Of a stretch of 64,000 bases of DNA, positions 49,533 through 59,290 are shown in pieces. Positions within the stretch are counted from its first letter, which is position 1; every line of letters starts with the position of its first letter. Origin of the DNA: Nitrosotalea sp050749405 (GTDB taxonomy: Archaea; Thermoproteota; Nitrososphaeria; Nitrososphaerales; Nitrosopumilaceae); contig JBOGRD010000009.1 in the NCBI GenBank assembly GCA_050749405.1, positions 13,767 to 77,766 on the forward strand. The letters run 5' to 3'. The position numbers were made by a program, and so were the translations under genes. The notes beneath the pieces are model-generated. The model saw nothing but the letters and a program-made list of their open reading frames with translations, did no database searches and was not told the origin of the DNA.

Positions 49533-50615
49533 ATGAGAATCATAATTCTTTCTAGTCTGCTCATTTTCGTATTGTTTTTTGCTGGTATCATGTGGACATC
49601 AGCAGAAGGAACTACGCAGCAACCATGCCAGCAGAATGCCCCAACTAGTGGAGAGAATCTGCCCCCTTCAAGCTCACTGACAGTTGTAATTTGTTCATCG
49701 TACAGCAATAAAGCGCCTGATGGTACAACGGTGGTCTTGGGCGAAGTTCAAAATAACAACAACTTTCCAGTAGCCAATGTCAAAGTTGGAGTTACCTTTG
49801 AGGATCTTAATAACAATGTACTGGAATACAAGACTGGCACGACACTTCTTCAAGTTGTAGAACCAAACTCAATGGCCCCCTTTCTAATATCTTCAACAAA
49901 GGCTAATCCTTCAATCACCCAAGTAGCAGTCAACTTGGCAGGCTTTACACCAGCATCTGCAAAAGGCCAAGTACTGACAATACCTTCTAGCTCACTTCAG
50001 GTGTCTGACAATTTGATCCTAACTGGTACCATGAAGAACGGCGGAACCTCTACTTCTACCAATACTCATCTTTATCTGATATCATATGACGCATTTCAAA
50101 GAGTAGTTGCAGTTGATACCACGGCAGTGCCTGATACCAGTGCAGGAAAGATGGCAAACTTTACCATAACATCGACTCCTAGCAGCCGCGCAAAAACATT
50201 CCAGATCATTGTAGAGTCTGATAACTATCAATCTCTACCTACTGACGTTACAAATATCGTTGCGTCACTACCTGTGATGATAAGCAATACAAATGTCACA
50301 AATCCGTCAGGAAGTCCGTATTCTTCTATACCTGTAGATGCTCCAGTTAAGATCAGCAGTGACTTGAGGTATCTGCTTGATAGCCCGCAACCATATGTTT
50401 ACTATGTGCAAGTGAAAAAATTTGGGGGCCAGGTTGAGTTTATTGGCAATGCAACAGGCATATTTCTAGGTGGTAATGACCAAGATCATACCGAGTCTGT
50501 ATCTTGGACTCCTGATACCGCCGGCTCATATTACATAGAAACCTATGTGTGGGACTCTAACGGTATACCGATTTCATCTGCAGGAACTAAGATTAACATC
50601 GCGCTTGTGAAATAG
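49533..50615 (+). CDS. Secreted protein with FxLYD-like modules
   Basis: 360 residues. Signal peptide MRIIILSSLLIFVLFFAGIM. The modules GTTVVLGEVQNNNNFPVANV-KVGVTFEDLNNN and LILTGTMKNGGTSTSTNTHL match the FxLYD pattern (V-x-G-x-V-x-N...V-x-V...F/Y-D-x-x-N-x-V). A third beta-domain near the C-terminus (HTESVSWTPDTAGSYYIETY) resembles a CARDB or Ig-like fold. Similar modules occur in the protein at 41595. Probably extracellular; no anchor seen. Confidence 0.7.
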   Translation: MRIIILSSLLIFVLFFAGIMWTSAEGTTQQPCQQNAPTSGENLPPSSSLTVVICSSYSNKAPDGTTVVLGEVQNNNNFPVANVKVGVTFEDLNNNVLEYKTGTTLLQVVEPNSMAPFLISSTKANPSITQVAVNLAGFTPASAKGQVLTIPSSSLQVSDNLILTGTMKNGGTSTSTNTHLYLISYDAFQRVVAVDTTAVPDTSAGKMANFTITSTPSSRAKTFQIIVESDNYQSLPTDVTNIVASLPVMISNTNVTNPSGSPYSSIPVDAPVKISSDLRYLLDSPQPYVYYVQVKKFGGQVEFIGNATGIFLGGNDQDHTESVSWTPDTAGSYYIETYVWDSNGIPISSAGTKINIALVK

Positions 50616-50651
50616 TGATATCATTTAATTGCTAATTGGAGTTGTATCTAT

Positions 50652-51128
50652 ATGAAAAAATACAAATTGGTAGCTCTTGGCGGAACGTTTGATATTTTAC
50701 ATAGTGGACATTTAGAACTTTTACGCAAAGGTTTTTCCGTATCATATAAAGTGATTATTGGGCTGACTAGCGATGAACTTGCTAAAAAAAAGGGCAAAAA
50801 TCTGATTCATGATTACGCGCAACGATACACTGTCTTGGAGTACACAATAAAAAGAAATTTCCCAAATGTGACATACGAGATTAGCAAACTAGAAAATGAT
50901 TTTGGTCCGGCAGTTCTGGAAAAAGAAGTAGAGGCCTTGGTTGTAAGCAAAGAAACCGCATTTCAGGGAAATGAACTGAATCTACTGCGAAGGCAAAGAA
51001 ATTCACCTGATGTGGATGTGATAACGGTACCAATGGTGCTTGCAAAAGATGGCAAACGCATATCGACCTCACGAATAAAAAGCTCTGAGATAGACTCTGA
51101 TGGCAATATTCTTGCTGTTGACAAGTAG
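50652..51128 (+). CDS. coaD: Archaeal phosphopantetheine adenylyltransferase
   Basis: 158 residues. VALGGTFDILHSGHLELLRK holds the nucleotidyltransferase H-x-G-H motif, and KDGKRISTSRIKSSEID the I-S-T/S-S-R motif. This is the archaeal/eukaryal-type PPAT (COG1019), which adenylylates 4'-phosphopantetheine in the penultimate step of CoA synthesis. Length is normal. It lies 36 nt after the secreted protein gene. Confidence 0.92.
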   Translation: MKKYKLVALGGTFDILHSGHLELLRKGFSVSYKVIIGLTSDELAKKKGKNLIHDYAQRYTVLEYTIKRNFPNVTYEISKLENDFGPAVLEKEVEALVVSKETAFQGNELNLLRRQRNSPDVDVITVPMVLAKDGKRISTSRIKSSEIDSDGNILAVDK

Positions 51129-51203
51129 CTTTTCTATATTTGAGTAATCGTTCTAAAACCCCAGAAATGCCTTTGTACATTATTGAAGGAAATAACTGAT
51201 AAC

Positions 51204-51515
51204 ATGCTCAGCAAGATGTCCTCAGATATAGCTGGCCTAAAAGACGGTCTTGATCCTAAAAACATCGCATTTTGGTACCAGAAGATAATTGAGGAGGCAA
51301 AAGAGATGGCGCCACCATGGCTTGTAGATAAAATAGATGTCAAGCAAGACCCAATCTTGTATCTCAAGTTCAATTTGGATATCTCAAAGCGTGCAGTACG
51401 ATATCTTATGATTGCAATAGCAAATAATCTGGATGATATGCCATATACAACTAGGCTATACTTTCTAAAAGTACAGGAGATTGTATCGCAAGAAATGGAC
51501 AAGTCATTGGTATAG
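51204..51515 (+). CDS. Hypothetical helical protein
   Basis: About 103 residues from ATG 51204 (TTG 51183 also open). Almost wholly helical: DIAGLKDGLDPKNIAFWYQK, AKEMAPPWLVDKIDVKQDPI, ISKRAVRYLMIAIANNLDDM. No membrane span, no known motif. A TATA-like TTGTACATTA lies about 28 nt upstream. Convergent with the next gene, with a 1-nt gap. Confidence 0.6.
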   Translation: MLSKMSSDIAGLKDGLDPKNIAFWYQKIIEEAKEMAPPWLVDKIDVKQDPILYLKFNLDISKRAVRYLMIAIANNLDDMPYTTRLYFLKVQEIVSQEMDKSLV

Positions 51516-51516
51516 A

Positions 51517-51798
51517 TTATTCTTTTGTTATCTCTACAATTTTTTGAATAACTTTGGTATCCGTAAGTCTGTTGACCCCATCTACAACCGACTGGATAAA
51601 ATCCGCAAATCCCTCTGCCTCAACTCTATCCTTGAAGAGTATACTATGAGCTGATTTGTCCTTTAGCGACATTACAAGCTCGTTTTCGATGATCTCAAGT
51701 ATTCCAGTTATGAATATCTCATTACTATCTTTGATGTAGATTAGGCTTGCAAGCTTTTGTGCTTCGTATTCGTCTTCACAGGCTATTTTCTTTTTCAT
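51517..51798 (-). CDS. Hypothetical small protein downstream of TrpS
   Basis: 93 residues: MKKKIACEDEYEAQKLASLI, two strands (EIFITGILEIIENELVMSLK), then a helix (AEGFADFIQSVVDGVNRLTD). A beta-hairpin plus helix, no known family. It is 8 nt from trpS on the same strand, so likely co-transcribed with it. Confidence 0.6.
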   Translation of the reverse strand: MKKKIACEDEYEAQKLASLIYIKDSNEIFITGILEIIENELVMSLKDKSAHSILFKDRVEAEGFADFIQSVVDGVNRLTDTKVIQKIVEITKE

Positions 51799-51806
51799 TT
51801 TTAAAA

Positions 51807-52922
51807 CTAATCAAACAAGAATTTGTCTACCTGGTCTTTTGCTTTTTCTCTCTTCTTTTTGAAATCTGCAATGAATGGTTTTGTGGCATCCTTGAGGTTG
51901 CACTTGCATTCGCCACAAAGAAGCTCGCCTGCCCTGCATTTTCTTGCCCGCTCGTCTGATTCTTTTTCTGTATCAAAAAAGTATCTTAGGTACCAAAATA
52001 CTGGGCATATGTTGAAATTTGCTCCCAGTTTTCGTTGTAGGTCTACAGTGGGCTGACCTCCGGTAAATGTATTTGAGATCTTTTTGTCTATTGCATCTTC
52101 TGTGTCAGTTGTAAATATGGCAGTATCTGGAATGGAAGATGACATCTTTCCCTGCATTCCAAGCCCTGGCAAGAATTTGGAGTGAATCTGTGCTGGCTTT
52201 GGAAAGCCAATTTTTTCTGCAATATCTCTTGTTACACGCCAGTATGGATCTTGGTCTATTGCTGCAGGTATGAGAACAGGTGTTGGCTTGCCTTCAATTA
52301 CAGAGGGAAGAAAGCATGGTGCAGCCTGGATGGGAGGAAAACCTATCATTCCTATGTTTGTAGAATTTTGAAATCCAAAGACTGCCTTTACGGTTGAAAA
52401 TGTTATGCGTTTCGCTATCTCAAGTGCTATTGGATAAATTCTCTTGATGTCTTTTGTATCAACTAGAATCTTTGTCTTCTTTGGATCAAAACCCACTGCG
52501 ATAATATCATAGATGTTCTCTGTTGTGTACTTTGATACGTCTTGGAAAGACTTTTCGTCATTGTACAAAAACTTTTCATCGTCAGTAATTTGGAAGATCA
52601 GATTCACACCAAATTTTTCTTGCAAGTACTTGGTAAAGATCCATGGCAGCAGGTGTCCCATGTGTATAGAACCTGATGGCCCTCTGCCTGTGTACAGGTA
52701 GAACTTGTTGCCTTTTTCATACTCTGTTAAAATTTTATCAAAATCTCTATGGCTGAAAAAATATCCAAGCTTTAGCATCGGGTGAATCTCGCCTGTTATC
52801 TTTTCTACGCGTGCCCGTAGCTCGTCTGAAATTTTTTCTGTGCCAAATTTCTGTATCAGATTGTCATAATCAATATCGCCTTCTACGCTCCAAGGGGTTA
52901 CTGTGAAATCCTCAGACGACAT
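51807..52922 (-). CDS. trpS: Tryptophanyl-tRNA synthetase
   Basis: 371 residues of the archaeal/eukaryal type. YLYTGRGPSGSIHMGHLLPW carries the HIGH-like motif, and MQGKMSSSIPDTAIFTTDTE the KMSKS motif. A long N-terminal extension (FTVTPWSVEGDIDYDNLIQK) is typical. The enzyme charges tRNA-Trp. The C-terminal CRAGELLCGECK holds Cys pairs seen in some archaeal TrpS. Confidence 0.96.
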   Translation of the reverse strand: MSSEDFTVTPWSVEGDIDYDNLIQKFGTEKISDELRARVEKITGEIHPMLKLGYFFSHRDFDKILTEYEKGNKFYLYTGRGPSGSIHMGHLLPWIFTKYLQEKFGVNLIFQITDDEKFLYNDEKSFQDVSKYTTENIYDIIAVGFDPKKTKILVDTKDIKRIYPIALEIAKRITFSTVKAVFGFQNSTNIGMIGFPPIQAAPCFLPSVIEGKPTPVLIPAAIDQDPYWRVTRDIAEKIGFPKPAQIHSKFLPGLGMQGKMSSSIPDTAIFTTDTEDAIDKKISNTFTGGQPTVDLQRKLGANFNICPVFWYLRYFFDTEKESDERARKCRAGELLCGECKCNLKDATKPFIADFKKKREKAKDQVDKFLFD

Positions 52923-53037
52923 TCATGATTCAGTTAGGTTGAGGTTTAAAAAGTCTTTATACATTTACGCAATATTTGTCAGATTGTTTTTTGAATCATA
53001 TTTTCTTCCTGAATATTAAAACCAAAGTTTCTAAACC

Positions 53038-54315
53038 TCAGCGACCTAGTAACGCGATGAAGAAGTAGAAGACTAGCAAATTTACCAAAGTTACAATTGA
53101 TCCAATTTTTAGAAATTCAAAGAATGTAAATGCCTTGATTCTCTTCGAGTCTGATGCTTGAATTATGATGACATTGCTGGCTGCTGCAAGAATTGTAAGA
53201 TTTCCAGATATAGTACTTGCTGCTGCAAGCATCATCCATTGAGGTATGTCGTTGCTGGTAAATCCATTATTTATCATTACATAGTGATACAGTGCAACAA
53301 ATGGGACGTTACTTAATACCTGACTTAGCGTAACACTCGTAGCAGCAATTATGGCGTTACTTTGTAGCAAATCGTGTGGATTTGGAGAAGGCATGTAATT
53401 CATTATCATGGGTATTGCTCCTGAGGACCAAACTGCTGCTGTAACTATGAACATTGCAGCAAAAAATATCAAGACTGAATAGTCTACATTCTGCATTATC
53501 TCTCTGCGTTCCCTACTTATGGCATAGATTATTGCTGCGCCAGCTAGCGCTATCACGCTTATGCTTATGTTAACAATTTGTAGAAAATGAAGCGCTTCTG
53601 TAACAAAGAAACCAATGATGGTTGCAGCAAGTACGCCTATGGAAATTTTTGCAAGTCGTTTGTTTTCTATTGTGGAATGATCTAAAACAACGCTCTGGTA
53701 GTCTACAAGAACAAGTTCTTTCTTGAAATAAAAACGCAGTACATAGTATGTCAAAAACAAGTTGATAATTGTGGGTATAGCAAGAAACTTTAGAAAATTA
53801 GTAAAAGGAAGTGTTATTCCACTTTGAATTGCAATCAGAAGATTCTGCGGGTTGCCAATAGGCGTCATGGCACTTCCAATTGTAATGCTAAATGCAAGTG
53901 ATATTAAAAATACTGCTGGTCTGATGTTCAACTGTCTTGATATGTATACAACAAGCGGTATTCCAATTAGGGCTATAGTATCATTTACCAAGAAAGCAGA
54001 AAGAACTCCCATGCCAACAATAAAAATCATAAGTAGGGTATTGACTGATTTTGCTTTTGAAAGCATCTTGACTGCAACCATCTTTAAAACTCCTGATTTC
54101 TCAAGGGCGGAAACTATGCTAAACATGCCAAAAAGAAACATTATGACATCAAGTTGCACTGCCTTAAAGGCAGACTCTGGGCTGATTATTTGAAAACCAA
54201 TCATTAACGCAGCCCCGATCAACATAGACACCCAGATTGGTATCTTGAATCGTGTTCTACCAACTATTAGTATGTAGATAAACACAAAGATTGCAAGGGA
54301 GATGTATTCTTTCAC
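53038..54315 (-). CDS. ArsB/NhaD (SLC13/CitM superfamily) anion or Na+/H+ transporter
   Basis: 425 residues with eleven or so spans. Features of the ion-transporter superfamily: MLIGAALMIGFQIISPESAF, LVNDTIALIGIPLVVYISRQ (N-D-T hairpin), MTPIGNPQNLLIAIQSGITL (P-x-G-N-P-x-N), and symmetrical QVLSNVPFVALYHYV and SGNLTILAAASNVIIIQASD (G-x-x-T...A-S-N). Substrates include arsenite, Na+/H+ or dicarboxylates; sequence alone cannot choose. It is divergent from PheS and stands alone. Confidence 0.9.
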   Translation of the reverse strand: MKEYISLAIFVFIYILIVGRTRFKIPIWVSMLIGAALMIGFQIISPESAFKAVQLDVIMFLFGMFSIVSALEKSGVLKMVAVKMLSKAKSVNTLLMIFIVGMGVLSAFLVNDTIALIGIPLVVYISRQLNIRPAVFLISLAFSITIGSAMTPIGNPQNLLIAIQSGITLPFTNFLKFLAIPTIINLFLTYYVLRFYFKKELVLVDYQSVVLDHSTIENKRLAKISIGVLAATIIGFFVTEALHFLQIVNISISVIALAGAAIIYAISRERREIMQNVDYSVLIFFAAMFIVTAAVWSSGAIPMIMNYMPSPNPHDLLQSNAIIAATSVTLSQVLSNVPFVALYHYVMINNGFTSNDIPQWMMLAAASTISGNLTILAAASNVIIIQASDSKRIKAFTFFEFLKIGSIVTLVNLLVFYFFIALLGR

Positions 54316-54404
54316 GACTGCCGATCCTCTCTAGTATCTCTCATTAATCTTATTTTAAGACCCAAAAAGTATGCTTTAAAAAGTCTTTTTGGGTGTTTGT
54401 CATA

Positions 54405-55835
54405 ATGTCGCAAGTTTTGCATCCGATAGAGCAAAAGATCCTAAAATCGTTACTTGAAAAGCAAAACTTGACACCCGAAGAGTTATCCGAAAAGACACAG
54501 TTATCAATAGACCAGGTAAGGCGTGGAATAGAGTGGCTCAAGTTCAAAGACCTGGTTCAAGTCAATGAATCTGAAAAAAGTTTTGTTGCACTTGGAAAAA
54601 GGGGCAACGAGTCATTGCAGAAAGGATTACCAGAACGACAACTTGTTAATTATCTAAAATTGCTACCTGCTTCCTCATGTGAAATTGGTGAGGCAAAAGA
54701 TCAACTAAAAAATGAATTTAGTCCAGCCATTGCAAACGCAAAGAAAAATGGCTGGATAGAAATACACGAAAACAGAATTTTGCTCAGGGGGTATCATGAT
54801 GCTACCTCAGAAGAAAGAATGATAAAATTAATTGCATCAAAAAATCCTATCGCCATATCATTAGATGAGATAGAAGACAAGGCTGCACTTGACTTGCTCA
54901 AAAAAAGGCCAGAGTTTCTCAACTTTACTTCTACCAAATATACAACAGTAAACGTAACCGAAAAAGGAATAGAAACAGCCAAGAATGCAAGCCAGGTGAC
55001 AGACGAGTCTACAAGACGAGCTATTGATGTGGAGGCTCCTGCCCCTGTGGTCTTTGCTGCACGAAGCCATCCATTGGCAGATGTAATAGATGAGGTTCGG
55101 GAGATATTTGTCAGTCTAGGATTCACTGAGCTGGTTGGTAACAGCACACAGTCCAGTTTTTGGAATTTTGATGCATTGTTTATTCCGCAGGATCATCCTG
55201 CAAGGGAGATGCAAGACACATTCTACCTAAAAGATATCAGTGCAAAGTCAGTTGCAACACCAAAACAAATCAAGCAAGTAGATGCATCTCACAAGGGCGG
55301 GTGGCACTATGACTGGCGCTTGGATGTTGCAAAAAGAATGGTCCTGAGAACCCACACTACATGTGTCACAATAAAGGCATTGGCAGACCAAGAATACGAT
55401 GAGGCAAGATTATTCTCAATAGGGAGAGTATTTCGCAATGAGAAGGTCAGCTACAAGCATCTCGTAGAATTTAATCAGGTGGAAGGAGTAGTTGTTGGAA
55501 AAAATGTAACACTACAAGACTTGATGGGGTTGCAAATGGAGTTTTATCGCAAAATGGGAATCAAAAAAGCCAAGTTTTGGCCAACATTTTTCCCGTATAC
55601 AGAACCCTCTCTTCAGTCAATGATATATAATGAAAGACTTGGCAAATGGGTGGAATTATTTGGTATGGGCATATTCAGGCCAGAGGTAACAAAACCACTT
55701 GGCATAAAAAATCCAGTTCTTGCATGGGGAGGAGGAATTGAAAGAATAGCAATGCTAAGATATGGTCTTGACGATGTTCGTGAACTCTATGACAACAAAT
55801 TGGGATGGTTGAGGAGCGTACCAAAATGCCAGTAG
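54405..55835 (+). CDS. pheS: Phenylalanyl-tRNA synthetase alpha subunit
   Basis: About 476 residues. An N-terminal winged-helix set (EQKILKSLLEKQNLTPEELS) precedes the catalytic core: IPQDHPAREMQDTFYLK (motif 2 neighbourhood), RTHTTCVTIKALADQEYDEA, FSIGRVFRNE, and GGGIERIAMLRYGLDDVREL (motif 3). Archaeal/eukaryal type. ATG 54405 (MSQVLHPIEQ) is preferred to 54393. It overlaps pheT by 10 nt; the two subunits form the alpha2-beta2 enzyme. Confidence 0.95.
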   Translation: MSQVLHPIEQKILKSLLEKQNLTPEELSEKTQLSIDQVRRGIEWLKFKDLVQVNESEKSFVALGKRGNESLQKGLPERQLVNYLKLLPASSCEIGEAKDQLKNEFSPAIANAKKNGWIEIHENRILLRGYHDATSEERMIKLIASKNPIAISLDEIEDKAALDLLKKRPEFLNFTSTKYTTVNVTEKGIETAKNASQVTDESTRRAIDVEAPAPVVFAARSHPLADVIDEVREIFVSLGFTELVGNSTQSSFWNFDALFIPQDHPAREMQDTFYLKDISAKSVATPKQIKQVDASHKGGWHYDWRLDVAKRMVLRTHTTCVTIKALADQEYDEARLFSIGRVFRNEKVSYKHLVEFNQVEGVVVGKNVTLQDLMGLQMEFYRKMGIKKAKFWPTFFPYTEPSLQSMIYNERLGKWVELFGMGIFRPEVTKPLGIKNPVLAWGGGIERIAMLRYGLDDVRELYDNKLGWLRSVPKCQ

Positions 55836-57460
55836 TTACATTGTACTTCAATAGGATAACAAAGCTGCTAGGACGCAAGGTCTCAAGAGAAAAAATCATT
55901 TCCACATTGCCGTTTCTGGGCCTTGATATTGAAGAAGAGGCATCAGACCACATCAATGTTGAATACAGTCCTAACAGACCAGACTTTTCCACAGACTATG
56001 GTATAGTCACAAGCTTGCAAGGCCTTCTTGGTATGAAGCTTGGAGCACCGCAACTTAGAGTCAAAAAAGGAACTCATATGATAAAAGCAGATGCGTCAGT
56101 TGCCAAAGTTAGACCTTACATCGTTGCAATAGAGGCACTAGATGGAAAGATGGATGATGAAACAATAAGGCAGATAATAACAATGCAAGAGGATCTGCAT
56201 AACGGCATTGGGAGAAAAAGAAAGAAGGTCTCTATTGGTATTCATGACTTGAACAAAATAAAATTCCCGCTTGTATACAAGACTGTAGAAAGAACTCACA
56301 GATTCATTCCATTAAACTCTCAAAGTAACATGGCTGTATCTGAAATACTTGACAAGACAGAGACTGGTTTGACATACAAGCACTTACTGGAAGAAAGCAA
56401 GAAAGTGCCTGTTATTGTGGATTCTGCAGAAAATACAATATCGTTTCCGCCAATAATTAATTCAAAGCTGACCGAAGTTACTACTGCAAGCAGAAATCTC
56501 TTGATTGAAGTAACTGCCACTGACAAAAATGCTGCTGAAGATGTACTTGCGGTAGTGGCGTATACCATGCAGAACGCTGGATTCAAACTATCTTCTATCC
56601 GTATATCGGGGCCACGCAATTCCACTCCGCTGCTGACATCTAGGAAGATGTTACTTGATCCAGCCCTTGTAAAAAATACGCTTGGACTTGATGTGTCCCC
56701 GTCTATCATGGTAAAGTCACTTCGAAAGAGCAGGCTTGATGCTGCAGTAAAGGGTAAGCAAATCCTCTGTCTGGTTCCACGATATAGGACTGATATCTTT
56801 GGACCAATTGATCTTGTAGAAGAAGTTGCACTTGGGTATGGAATTCAAAATCTCGAGCCTACAATACCGCAAGCCAAGTCTGCCGGTCAAAAAAATAAAA
56901 TCACTATATCATTAGAAGCAGCCAGGTCCACGATGATAGGTCTTGGTTATTCTGAAGTGATGAGCTTTGGGCTGGCTGGAAAACATACTCTGTATGATCT
57001 GGCAAAAAGAGACTCATCTGGTATGATATCGGTATCTGACTCTAAGAGCCAAGAACACCAAATACTGCGTGACGCGCTACTTCCAGGACTGATTGACGTC
57101 CTGTCAAGAAACATACACGAGACGTATCCTCAGAAAATTTTTGAGATAGGGACTGCATTTTACAGGGACGATCTGGTCGATGAAGAGATTCATCTGGCAT
57201 GTGCAAGTGCACACAACGATGTAAGCTATACTGAGATAAAATCAATTCTGCAATCCTTTTTAAAATCAGGGTTTGGTGTAACGACTGCCACAAAAATTTC
57301 AAACGATCCGTTATTTGTTCAAGGAAGAACTGCAGACATTTTTGTTGATGGTAAAAAGGTTGGAATTGTCGGGGAACTAGCGCCTGATGTGCTGGATAAT
57401 TTCAAGCTTAGAATGCCAGTATCTGGCTTTGAGCTAAATCTTACTGGCCTGATTTTTTAG
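55826..57460 (+). CDS. pheT: Phenylalanyl-tRNA synthetase beta subunit
   Basis: About 544 residues from ATG 55826 (MPVVTLYFNRITKLLGRKVS). Family landmarks: VEYSPNRPDFSTDYGIVTSL, the B3/B4 editing region, VPRYRTDIFGPIDLVEEVAL-GYG (B5 domain) and the C-terminal catalytic-like fold (LRDALLPGLIDVLSRNIHET). It carries editing activity against Tyr-tRNA-Phe. An in-frame GTG/TTG upstream at 55805 is less likely. Operon with pheS. Confidence 0.95.
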   Translation: MPVVTLYFNRITKLLGRKVSREKIISTLPFLGLDIEEEASDHINVEYSPNRPDFSTDYGIVTSLQGLLGMKLGAPQLRVKKGTHMIKADASVAKVRPYIVAIEALDGKMDDETIRQIITMQEDLHNGIGRKRKKVSIGIHDLNKIKFPLVYKTVERTHRFIPLNSQSNMAVSEILDKTETGLTYKHLLEESKKVPVIVDSAENTISFPPIINSKLTEVTTASRNLLIEVTATDKNAAEDVLAVVAYTMQNAGFKLSSIRISGPRNSTPLLTSRKMLLDPALVKNTLGLDVSPSIMVKSLRKSRLDAAVKGKQILCLVPRYRTDIFGPIDLVEEVALGYGIQNLEPTIPQAKSAGQKNKITISLEAARSTMIGLGYSEVMSFGLAGKHTLYDLAKRDSSGMISVSDSKSQEHQILRDALLPGLIDVLSRNIHETYPQKIFEIGTAFYRDDLVDEEIHLACASAHNDVSYTEIKSILQSFLKSGFGVTTATKISNDPLFVQGRTADIFVDGKKVGIVGELAPDVLDNFKLRMPVSGFELNLTGLIF

Positions 57461-57469
57461 CGATTTTGT

Positions 57470-57560
57470 TCCTTTTATGAAACATAGGATGAAACTCACT
57501 GATCTGATTTTTTAGTGAATTTATTTCTGTTATGCAACATTGAATAAAACTTACCATCTC
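57470..57560. repeat. Short repeats (TTATG.AACAT..AT.AAACT.AC), copies 1 and 2
   Basis: CCTTTTATGAAACATAGGAT-GAAACTCAC at about 57470 and CTGTTATGCAACATTGAATA-AAACTTAC at about 57527 are related to each other and to 59363-59394. GATTTTTTAG also repeats in front of them. Together with the third copy they flank the MKTL gene ladder. Confidence 0.65.
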
Positions 57561-57649
57561 CGAATCTAGAATCTGGTTGCAGATGATTGCAAAAACAGAA
57601 GAATGTTGCGCCACTTTTTTAAGTCATACTCGTACCGTCCATATCAAGC

Positions 57650-58138
57650 ATGAAAAACCTCAGATTTTTGATAATTGTGGCAAGCATTTCATCAATAGTC
57701 CTTGGTATCGTGCTTGCAACTCAGTTTCAAATTGATTACATCCATCCGCTTGATGAGGCAAGAGGCATGCTGGTTCAGGTGCAGGCCACATCGGATCCTA
57801 TAGCAATACACAGCGATCTTGATACCGTGAAAAGATTGCTACCAGTCGCGGGAAACCCAGCATGGATATCACCTACGGAAGACACAGATTTTGGAATTAT
57901 GCAAAATGACTTGCAGACCATGCTTGGAACAGTAGATAATATCGCATATGCTCCGTCTTGGAGTTCAGGTTTTCATACTGGAATGCTAAACGTGCATTCG
58001 CATGCAACCATTCTTGTATTTGACATAATTGACGCTACGCCATACCTTTACGCAAGTCCGCCATTTATTCTCGCGAATTTCTTGTGGTTGCTTGGCACCA
58101 TGGGACTTGCAAGCTTTATGGGTATCAAGAAAAAATGA
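57650..58138 (+). CDS. Membrane protein with extracytoplasmic loop (gene 1 of MKTL ladder)
   Basis: 162 residues: a signal-like first span (FLIIVASISSIVLGIVLATQ), about 100 residues outside (PLDEARGMLVQVQATSDPIA ... GFHTGMLNVHSHATILVFDI), and a second span (FILANFLWLLGTMGLASFMG) with a KKK end. No metal-binding motif is certain, though several His occur (HTG, HSH). It starts the run of small membrane genes and overlaps the next by ATGA. Unknown function. Confidence 0.65.
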   Translation: MKNLRFLIIVASISSIVLGIVLATQFQIDYIHPLDEARGMLVQVQATSDPIAIHSDLDTVKRLLPVAGNPAWISPTEDTDFGIMQNDLQTMLGTVDNIAYAPSWSSGFHTGMLNVHSHATILVFDIIDATPYLYASPPFILANFLWLLGTMGLASFMGIKKK

Positions 58139-58743
58139 AAACGCTACATCTTACTATAATTTCAGTAGCCGCTTTGGCAATCACCGTATCAGTGTATGTA
58201 TTCCTTCTAATCCAAAATGAGCCAATACGACCACAGAGTTGCCAAGGCAACTCAACTAATTGTATCATCAGTGGTGGCATGTGGATAGACAACAGGAGCA
58301 AAAACTACGACGCATTCCCCATTACGAATGAGCTAAACAAGCCTGTAGAGTTTGACGGTATAAGATTTGTCTACACGGGAAGCAGTACGCCAGAAAAGGA
58401 TGGTGTAAATTGTGACAATGTTTTTCCAAGGGCAATAAACTCAACCACTGGTCATCATCCACCGATAATTGTAAACTATGAAGGATATTTCAAAATAAAC
58501 CAGACGCGGCACTTTACTGCCAAATTTGCAAATGGTCAGGTAAAATCCCTTACACTGTGTTGGAACGGTCGTGCAACCCCAAAGGTAATACAAATGTCTG
58601 ATTCTGGCCTTGGGGGTCCAATGTTCTGCCCCCAAAAAACCAGCTGGTTCGATGAGAACAAGACTGCTGGCATAATTCAAGATGAGTATTGTTCTCCAAA
58701 TAGCCCATATTACGATAGATACATTGCGGAGACTATAAAATGA
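58135..58743 (+). CDS. Exported or anchored protein (gene 2 of MKTL ladder)
   Basis: 202 residues from ATG 58135 (MKTLHLTIISVAALAITVSV then a span). The mature part carries six or so Cys (SCQGNSTNC, DNVFP, LTLCWNG, MFCPQ, YCSPN), suggesting disulfides, and has no known motif. The overlap with gene 1 (ATGA) and with gene 3 (ATGA) indicates coupled translation. Confidence 0.65.
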   Translation: MKTLHLTIISVAALAITVSVYVFLLIQNEPIRPQSCQGNSTNCIISGGMWIDNRSKNYDAFPITNELNKPVEFDGIRFVYTGSSTPEKDGVNCDNVFPRAINSTTGHHPPIIVNYEGYFKINQTRHFTAKFANGQVKSLTLCWNGRATPKVIQMSDSGLGGPMFCPQKTSWFDENKTAGIIQDEYCSPNSPYYDRYIAETIK

Positions 58744-59021
58744 AAACTCTGCATCTTGCATTAATTGTAATGGCAACAGTTTCTTTATTTTCTACTGTTC
58801 TTACAGTAGAAGCACAATGTTATGGTTGTGGTCAAAATACATCTGCACTAAAACAAGCATTATTCGGAAAACAAATAGAAGAACTCAACCAAAAGAATGA
58901 GCAATTAGGTAAAGATTCACAAATTATTATTCTACTAATAGGAGTATTAATAGCGCTAGGTTGTGTCACAGGAATAGCAACTTGGATTCTTCTTAAGACT
59001 AGGAAAATTATCAAAAAATGA
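58740..59021 (+). CDS. Two-span membrane protein (gene 3 of MKTL ladder)
   Basis: 93 residues: MKTLHLALIVMATVSLFSTV signal-like start, a C-x2-C in AQCYGCGQN just after it, a charged helix (KQIEELNQKNEQLGKDSQ), then a second span (IIILLIGVLIALGCVTGIAT) with a basic tail. The first 6 residues are identical to gene 2. Overlaps both neighbours by 4 nt. Confidence 0.65.
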   Translation: MKTLHLALIVMATVSLFSTVLTVEAQCYGCGQNTSALKQALFGKQIEELNQKNEQLGKDSQIIILLIGVLIALGCVTGIATWILLKTRKIIKK

Positions 59022-59290
59022 AAACTCTACAAATCTTAAGACTGTTGCTTTTTCTTGTACCGTCTGTAATCCTCATTGGATTTGGACTTTGGATTATAGT
59101 GTTCAATATTGAAAACTATTCTCAAGATATTGAGGAAATCAATAATCATAAAGGAAAATACTGTACCAATGTTAGATGTGTTACAATAGATGATGTTACA
59201 AATGGATATGAAGGCTATTTTGGTTGGGGAATAGGCTTTACATCTGTTGGTGGAATTATTTTGGCAGTTTCAAGAAAGTGGTGGAAATGA
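59018..59290 (+). CDS. Two-span membrane protein (gene 4 of MKTL ladder)
   Basis: 90 residues: MKTLQILRLLLFLVPSVILI first span, an extracytoplasmic loop with YCTNVRC (C-x5-C), then a second span (GWGIGFTSVGGIILAVSRKW). No homolog recognised. Overlaps gene 3 by 4 nt and the 16-codon remnant by 4 nt. Confidence 0.65.
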   Translation: MKTLQILRLLLFLVPSVILIGFGLWIIVFNIENYSQDIEEINNHKGKYCTNVRCVTIDDVTNGYEGYFGWGIGFTSVGGIILAVSRKWWK